Assembly (NCBI GenBank): GCA_003755025.1
Contig: RJVL01000001.1
Location: 186,001-250,000, forward strand
Source of the DNA: Diaphorobacter nitroreducens
GTDB lineage: Bacteria > Pseudomonadota > Gammaproteobacteria > Burkholderiales > Burkholderiaceae_C
Direction of reading: 5' to 3'
Length of the DNA: 64,000 bases
The notes under the pieces are model-generated. The model worked only from the letters and a program-made list of their open reading frames with translations, searched no databases and was not told the DNA's origin. Positions 59,562 to 64,000 of this stretch are shown in pieces. Every line of letters begins with the position of its first letter. Positions within the stretch are counted from its first letter, which is position 1. Made by a program: the position numbers and the translations under genes.

Positions 59562-60002
59562 ATGAACACGCCCACGCCTGACCTCCACGCTTCTGAGCAA
59601 CCCCTGCCCGCCGAGGGCTACGCCGGCGACGTGAGCCCGCCGCTGGCGTGGCAATGGGTGCGCGCCGGCCAGGCGGTGCTGGTGGACGTGCGCACCGATG
59701 CCGAGCGCGACTGGGTGGGCCTCGTGCCCGGCGCCGTGGCCGCGGCCTGGAAGCAATGGCCCGGCATGCAACCCAATGCCGATTTCGACGCACAGCTGCG
59801 CGCGGCAGTGCCGCCCGGCGGCACGGCGGTGCTGCTGTGCCGCAGCGGCGTGCGCTCGGTGGCCGCGGCGCGGCGCGCGACCGAGCTGGGCATCAAGGCC
59901 TACAACATCCTGGAAGGCTTCGAGGGTGAGCCGGACGAGAACGGCCAGCGCAACCGGCGCAGCGGCTGGCGCTTTCGCGGCCTGCCGTGGCGGCAGGGCT
60001 GA
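59562..60002 (+). CDS. Rhodanese-like sulfurtransferase
   Basis: 146 aa, single domain. Active-site Cys in LLCRSGVRSVAAARRATELG; VLVDVRTDAERDWVG opens the fold; EGFEGEPDENGQRNRRSGWR is the conserved C-terminal loop of this family. Probably moves sulfane sulfur in the cytosol. Last gene of the plus-strand glyQS-gmhB-plsC-ygjP string, with a strong terminator-like palindrome after it. Confidence 0.88.
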   Translation: MNTPTPDLHASEQPLPAEGYAGDVSPPLAWQWVRAGQAVLVDVRTDAERDWVGLVPGAVAAAWKQWPGMQPNADFDAQLRAAVPPGGTAVLLCRSGVRSVAAARRATELGIKAYNILEGFEGEPDENGQRNRRSGWRFRGLPWRQG

Positions 60003-60033
60003 GCGGATTGCTGAAGTTTTTTTGCTCTCAAAA

Positions 60034-60078
60034 AAATAGCTGCCAGCGCTTGATGTGCAAGCGCTGGCAGCCGTTTTG
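60034..60078 (+). repeat. Dispersed palindromic repeat, copy 13, acting as a two-way terminator
   Basis: AAATAGCTGCCAGCGCTTG, ATGTG, CAAGCGCTGGCAGC, CGTTTTGG. The 14-bp stem (60039-60052/60058-60071) is perfect, with A-run left and T-run right. It lies between the convergent rhodanese and LysM genes. The best preserved palindrome of the family. Confidence 0.9.
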
Positions 60079-60096
60079 GCTTGAGATTGCGGGGGC

Positions 60097-60585
60097 TTAC
60101 TTGGCCAGCGGTGGAATGCGCAGCTTCTGGCCGGGGTAGATCTTGTCGGGGTGGGTCAGCATGGGCTTGTTGGCTTCGAAGATCACCGGGTACTTGTTGG
60201 CGTCGCCATAGAACTTCTTGGCGATCGCGCTCAGCGTGTCGCCGCGCACCACGTCGTGGTACTGCGCTTCGGGCTCGGGGTTGGTCACGCTCATCTGGTT
60301 GTCCACGCTGGTCACGCTGGCCACGTTGCCGCAGCACAGGGTGACCTTTTCCTTGGCCGCCTGCGTAGGTGCGGTGCCCTTCACCGTCACCTTGCCCTCG
60401 GGGCCTTCGAAGTGGACCTGCACGTCGCTCACGCCCAGGTTCTGCGACGCGATGTAGGCCTCGATCGCCTTGCCTGCCTTGTCGTTGAGCTCGGCCTGCG
60501 TGGGCGCGGCAGCTGTGGAAGCCTGCGCGTCCTTGCCGCCAAACAGCTTCTCGCCGGCTTCCTTGATGAAACTGAAAAGACCCAT
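60097..60585 (-). CDS. kbp: BON-LysM protein (Kbp/YgaU-like)
   Basis: 162 aa. N-terminal [19 protein letters not shown] is the Kbp signature. A BON domain covers about 35-95, and LysM about 108-158 ([20 protein letters not shown] then [20 protein letters not shown]). In E. coli Kbp is a cytosolic potassium-binding protein. No signal peptide, consistent with that. Confidence 0.9.
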
Positions 60586-60741
60586 GGCTTTCTCTCCTTC
60601 TTGGGGGTTGCAGAAACGGTCGGGACCACTATAGCCGTACTGTCCGGCACCGCCATGTCGGAAAAACGCCCGCGCCGGCGGCAGCGCGTGCATTTGCGGC
60701 GCTCTGCGGGAGGCAAAGGCAAAAAACGGATAATCCGCGCC

Positions 60742-61518
60742 ATGACTTTCCTGGCCATCGACGTGGGCAACACCCGTCTCAAGTGGGCGTTATTCGACGC
60801 AGCGCAGCCTGGTGCCGGCCTGCTGGCCCATGGCGCTGAATTCCTGGACCATATCGAACGCCTGGCCGAGGGCCCGTGGTCCCACCTGCCTGCGCCCCGG
60901 CATATGCTGGGTTGCGTGGTGGCGGGCGACGCGGTCAAGCGCCGCGTGGCCGAGCAGATGGAGCTGTGGGACGTGCCCGCGCGCTGGGTGGTGCCGTCGG
61001 CGCAGGAAGCCGGCGTCATCAACGGCTACGACCATCCCACCCGCCTGGGCGCGGACCGCTGGGTGGCCATGATCGGTGCGCGCCACCGCCTGCTGGCCCA
61101 GGGGCCCGCGCGGCCGCTGATCGTGGTGATGGTGGGCACCGCCGTGACGGTGGAGGCCCTGGACGCGGAGGGTCGCTTCCTGGGCGGCCTGATCCTGCCC
61201 GGCCACGGCATCATGCTGCGCGCGCTGGAGTCCGGCACCGCGGGGCTGCACGTGCCCACGGGCGAGGTGCGCCTGTTCCCATCCAACACCAGCGATGCGC
61301 TGACCAGCGGCGGCACCTATGCCATTGCCGGCGCGGTGGAGCGCATGTACCAGCACCTGCGGCAGCACTGCGGGCAGGAACCCGCCTGCATGATGACCGG
61401 TGGCGCGGGCTGGAAGATGGCGCCAAGCATGACGCGCCCGTTCGAGTTGGTGGAAAACCTGATCTTTGACGGCCTGCTGGAGATCGCGGCGCGCCGGTTT
61501 GCCGAGCTGCCGGCCTGA
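60742..61518 (+). CDS. coaX: Type III pantothenate kinase CoaX
   Basis: 258 aa. ASKHA fold: [29 protein letters not shown], and the phosphate motif [21 protein letters not shown] (Glu where many CoaX have Asp), then [22 protein letters not shown]. First step of CoA synthesis, K+-dependent and not feedback-inhibited by CoA. An in-frame ATG at 60655 would add 29 strongly basic residues. Confidence 0.94.
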
Positions 61519-61539
61519 CACGGCCCGCCAGCGCGGGTG

Positions 61540-62202
61540 TTAAGTGGCCTGGTCGTAGGCCCCGACCAGCCGCGCCAGGTGCGCACGCTGGGTGGGCTCC
61601 AGATAGGGCATGAGCAGTCCCAACACATGCCGCGCGCCGTGCAGCAGCGCAGCCTGCGCGCTCTCGGGTTCCAGCGCCTGGCGCGGGGCGCGTACATACT
61701 CGAAGCTGAGCCAGTAGGTCAGCACCACCACCATGCTGGTCGCGGTAGGCTGCATGGCGTCCGCCGGTTCCATCTGCAAGGCGCCACGGCGCCGCAGTGC
61801 CTGCAGCAGATCGTGCATGGCGGCGGTCTTGGCTTGTAGCAGCACGGGGAACTGCTCTTCCAGCCGGCGGTTGCACGACAGCAGGTTGTTCAGGTCGCGG
61901 TAGAAGAAGCGGTACTGCCAGATCAACTCGAACAGCGTGTGCATGAAGAACCACGCGTCCTCCACGTCCTGCACGTCCGCACCCGCGTGCAGCAGGCCGC
62001 TCAGCGCCTCGTCGTAGCGCGCGAAGAGCGCGTTAACGATCTCGTCCTTGGCAGGGTAGTGGTAATAGAGGTTGCCAGCGCTGATGTGCAGGTCCGCGGC
62101 GATGGCCGTGGTGGAGACGTTGGGCTCGCCAAAGCGGTTGAACAGCGCCAGGCTGGACTCCAGGATGCGCTCGGCGGTGCGGCGGGGAGCTTTCTTCGCC
62201 AT
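61540..62202 (-). CDS. TetR-family transcriptional regulator
   Basis: 220 aa. N-terminal helix-turn-helix in RILESSLALFNRFGEPNVSTTAIAADLHISAGNLYYHYPAKDE, written here in parts: TTAIAADLHISAGNLYYHYP is the recognition region. The C-terminal domain has the TetR_C_33-like W-F-M-H pattern (AWFFMHTLFELIWQYRFFYR). Adjacent to a phasin gene 92 bp upstream on the same strand, so a link to polyhydroxyalkanoate or fatty-acid metabolism is possible. Confidence 0.88.
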   Translation of the reverse strand: MAKKAPRRTAERILESSLALFNRFGEPNVSTTAIAADLHISAGNLYYHYPAKDEIVNALFARYDEALSGLLHAGADVQDVEDAWFFMHTLFELIWQYRFFYRDLNNLLSCNRRLEEQFPVLLQAKTAAMHDLLQALRRRGALQMEPADAMQPTATSMVVVLTYWLSFEYVRAPRQALEPESAQAALLHGARHVLGLLMPYLEPTQRAHLARLVGAYDQAT

Positions 62203-62294
62203 GGGCTGTCTCCTCCCATCGGGGGCGTTGTCGTGCTCCGGAAATCTACTCCAGTCGCCCGCGGGTGCACAGTCGGGTTGATGCGGAGGGTCGT

Positions 62295-62768
62295 TCAACC
62301 CTCGTGGGTGGAGGGGCGCGACGGCGGCGGCGCGGTTGTCACGCCATCGCGGTCGGCTTGGCGCTCCTGCAACGCTTGCAATTCCTGCGTGAGCGCGTCG
62401 ATGCGCTCGTGCAGGGCCTGCACTTCCTGCGCGGTGGGTACGCCGAGGCGCTGCAGGGCTTTGGACACGCGCTCCTCGAAGATGCCCTCCAGCCGGTCCC
62501 ACTGGCCGGCGGCGCGCTCGCCCAGTCCCGAGGCCATCTGCCCCATGCGCTGCGCGGCCTCGCCCCAATGCTCCTGGGCGGTGTCCTGGGTTTTGCGCTG
62601 CAGTGCCATGCCCTCGCGCACCAGGGCCTCAAAGACCTTGCCGCCCTCGGCCTGGGCCTTGGCAAAGGCGCCCAGGCCAGCCAGCCAGATTTGCTGTGCG
62701 GACTCCCGGGCCATGCGTGGGAATTCGCGCGCGGGGTCGGTGTCGTCATCGGGAGGAACGTGGGGCAT
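62295..62768 (-). CDS. PHA granule-associated phasin (PhaF/PhaI-like)
   Basis: 157 aa. Amphipathic helical phasin core (SAQQIWLAGLGAFAKAQAEG and GKVFEALVREGMAL), followed by a coiled coil (about 110-140: RLGVPTAQEVQALHERIDAL) that mediates oligomerisation. No lysine-rich PhaF tail. Coats polyhydroxyalkanoate granules in the cytosol. Same strand as the TetR gene. Confidence 0.88.
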   Translation of the reverse strand: MPHVPPDDDTDPAREFPRMARESAQQIWLAGLGAFAKAQAEGGKVFEALVREGMALQRKTQDTAQEHWGEAAQRMGQMASGLGERAAGQWDRLEGIFEERVSKALQRLGVPTAQEVQALHERIDALTQELQALQERQADRDGVTTAPPPSRPSTHEG

Positions 62769-62956
62769 AAGAGACTCCTTGTGCATTGACCTGAGTGGTG
62801 ATTGTGGGCGCCCTCCAGCGTGCGCATGTAGGTGCAGCGCCCTAAATCCCGTCACGGGAGTTTGTTACAGGCATGTGCATGCCGATGGGATAATCCAAGG
62901 CTTTGTCCCCGCAGGCAGTCCGGTCTGCAGACGGTTCTGGCGAAGGATTTCCACCC

Positions 62957-64000
62957 ATGATTCTGGTAACAGGCGGCGCAGGCTTCATTGGCGCCAACTT
63001 TGTGCTCGACTGGCTGGCTGTCGGTGACGAGCCGGTGGTGAACCTGGACAAGCTCACCTACGCGGGCAACCTGCACAACCTGGACAGCCTGCAGGGCGAT
63101 GGCCGTCACGTGTTCGTGCAGGGCGACATCGGTGACCGCGCGCTGCTGGATCGCCTGCTGGCCGAGCACCAGCCACGCGCCGTGATCAACTTCGCCGCCG
63201 AATCCCACGTAGACCGCTCCATCCACGGCCCCGAGGACTTCATCCAGACCAACGTCGTCGGCACCTTCAGGCTTTTGGAGGCCGTCAGGCACTACTGGCA
63301 AGCGCTGCCAGCTACACAAAAAGAAGCATTCCGCTTCCTGCACGTGAGTACCGACGAAGTCTATGGCAGTCTGGCGCCGGCTGCTGCGGCCTTCACCGAA
63401 GAGCACAACTACGAGCCCAACAGCCCGTACTCCGCCAGCAAGGCGGCCAGTGACCACCTGGTACGGGCCTGGCACCACACCTACGGCCTGCCGGTACTCA
63501 CCACCAACTGCAGCAACAACTACGGCCCGATGCACTTTCCGGAAAAGCTCATCCCGCTGATGATCGTCAACGCCCTGGCAGGCAAAAGCCTGCCCGTGTA
63601 TGGCGACGGCATGCAGATCCGGGACTGGCTGTACGTCAAGGACCATTGCAGCGCCATCCGGCGCGTGCTGCAGGCGGGCCGGCTGGGCGAGACCTACAAC
63701 GTAGGCGGCTGGAACGAAAAGCCCAACATCGACATCGTCAACACCGTGTGCGCCCTGCTGGACGAGTTGCGCCCGCGCAGCGACGGCCAGAGCTACACAA
63801 CCCAGATCACCTACGTTACCGACCGCCCTGGCCACGACCGCCGCTACGCCATCGACGCACGCAAGCTCGAGCGCGAACTGGGCTGGAAGCCCGCGGAAAC
63901 CTTTGAGACCGGCATCCGCAAGACCGTGCAGTGGTACCTGGACCACCCCGAATGGGTGGCCCAGGTGCAAAGCGGTGCCTATCGCGAGTGGGTGCAAAAG
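62957..64000 (+). CDS. rfbB: dTDP-glucose 4,6-dehydratase RfbB (3' end outside window)
   Basis: 348 codons open to the window end, with no stop. The family is about 355 aa, so it is nearly complete. Extended [23 protein letters not shown] (GxxGxxG), [10 protein letters not shown] (Thr, Asp, Glu), [10 protein letters not shown] (Tyr, Lys) and [16 protein letters not shown]. Converts dTDP-glucose to dTDP-4-keto-6-deoxyglucose for rhamnose and other surface sugars. rfbDAC genes would be expected just downstream. Confidence 0.97.
   Translation, partial: MILVTGGAGFIGANFVLDWLAVGDEPVVNLDKLTYAGNLHNLDSLQGDGRHVFVQGDIGDRALLDRLLAEHQPRAVINFAAESHVDRSIHGPEDFIQTNVVGTFRLLEAVRHYWQALPATQKEAFRFLHVSTDEVYGSLAPAAAAFTEEHNYEPNSPYSASKAASDHLVRAWHHTYGLPVLTTNCSNNYGPMHFPEKLIPLMIVNALAGKSLPVYGDGMQIRDWLYVKDHCSAIRRVLQAGRLGETYNVGGWNEKPNIDIVNTVCALLDELRPRSDGQSYTTQITYVTDRPGHDRRYAIDARKLERELGWKPAETFETGIRKTVQWYLDHPEWVAQVQSGAYREWVQK

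Noticed and set aside
63288..63330. Half-match to the dispersed repeat in rfbB (CAAGCGCTGCCAGCTACA)
   Set aside because: Only one arm matches and the encoded [13 protein letters not shown] resembles normal RfbB sequence, so chance or shared codon use is more likely.
1..64000. tRNA, rRNA, CRISPR array, prophage or full insertion sequence
   Set aside because: No TPsiC-like GGTTCRANTCC with acceptor pairing, regularly spaced direct repeats, integrase or transposase was found by eye.

Overview
The window is GC-rich, densely packed bacterial chromosome with about 60 protein genes. It looks like a betaproteobacterium of the family Comamonadaceae (Acidovorax-like; the genus cannot be fixed from this window). 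Reasons: two orphan Bug/TctC-type periplasmic binding proteins, a type III pantothenate kinase (CoaX), an exosortase H pair, a PHA-granule phasin, short intergenic gaps, and a dispersed palindromic repeat carrying a GATAGCTGC...GCGCTTG...AAGCGC core. I saw no rRNA, tRNA, CRISPR array, prophage or intact insertion sequence. Most content is core metabolism with small accessory islands.

Layout. 1-3.4 kb: end of a type II secretion assembly pair (GspA/GspB), a Crp/Fnr regulator and an RluF-like pseudouridine synthase. 3.5-7 kb: an aquaporin remnant, htpG behind a heat-shock-like promoter, and a Bug binding protein. 7-8.4 kb: exosortase H and its membrane partner. 8.4-11.7 kb: a minus-strand cluster of metallophosphoesterase, Ser/Thr kinase fused to a universal stress domain, and SrkA. 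11.8-12.9 kb: ohrR-ohr behind a 34-bp operator. 13.2-18.3 kb: a minus-strand run folM-folB-ttcA-DUF4136-DUF2501-phosphatase-DSD1 aldolase. 18.3-23.5 kb: a NDUFAF7-type methyltransferase, then a TauD-type dioxygenase with an SsuABC-type importer, closed by a 266-bp nested palindromic element. 23.8-29.7 kb: DUF2905, a ROK kinase, the trehalose operon otsB-GH15-otsA, and trxC. 29.9-37 kb: cca, a phosphoesterase, GST, 5-formyl-THF cyclo-ligase, lytic transglycosylase, cytochrome b561 and PepSY protein. 36.6-40.8 kb: a Fur-controlled iron locus (fiu-like receptor, FMN hydroxy-acid oxidase, PiuC-type hydroxylase). 41-48.5 kb: MBL hydrolase, fadD, a lipase, and the phenylalanine/tyrosine catabolic set phhA-bug-hpd with a divergent Lrp-type regulator. 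48.7-64 kb: GNAT, corC-lnt, fabA-fabB, glyQS, gmhB, plsC, a YgjP-type metallohydrolase, a rhodanese, a Kbp-like LysM protein, coaX, a TetR regulator, a phasin, and the start of a dTDP-glucose dehydratase gene.

The most unusual signal is the dispersed repeat, about 45 bp and imperfectly palindromic, present in 13 copies. Eight copies are intergenic, mostly just 3' of genes, and one fills the whole gap between two genes. Five sit in frame inside conserved genes (srkA, folM, cca, lnt and the YgjP-type gene). The in-gene copies use a single reading frame per orientation, so they add a recurring short peptide to unrelated proteins. A second 86-bp repeat family (two copies) and the 266-bp element suggest several small non-autonomous elements have shaped this genome.
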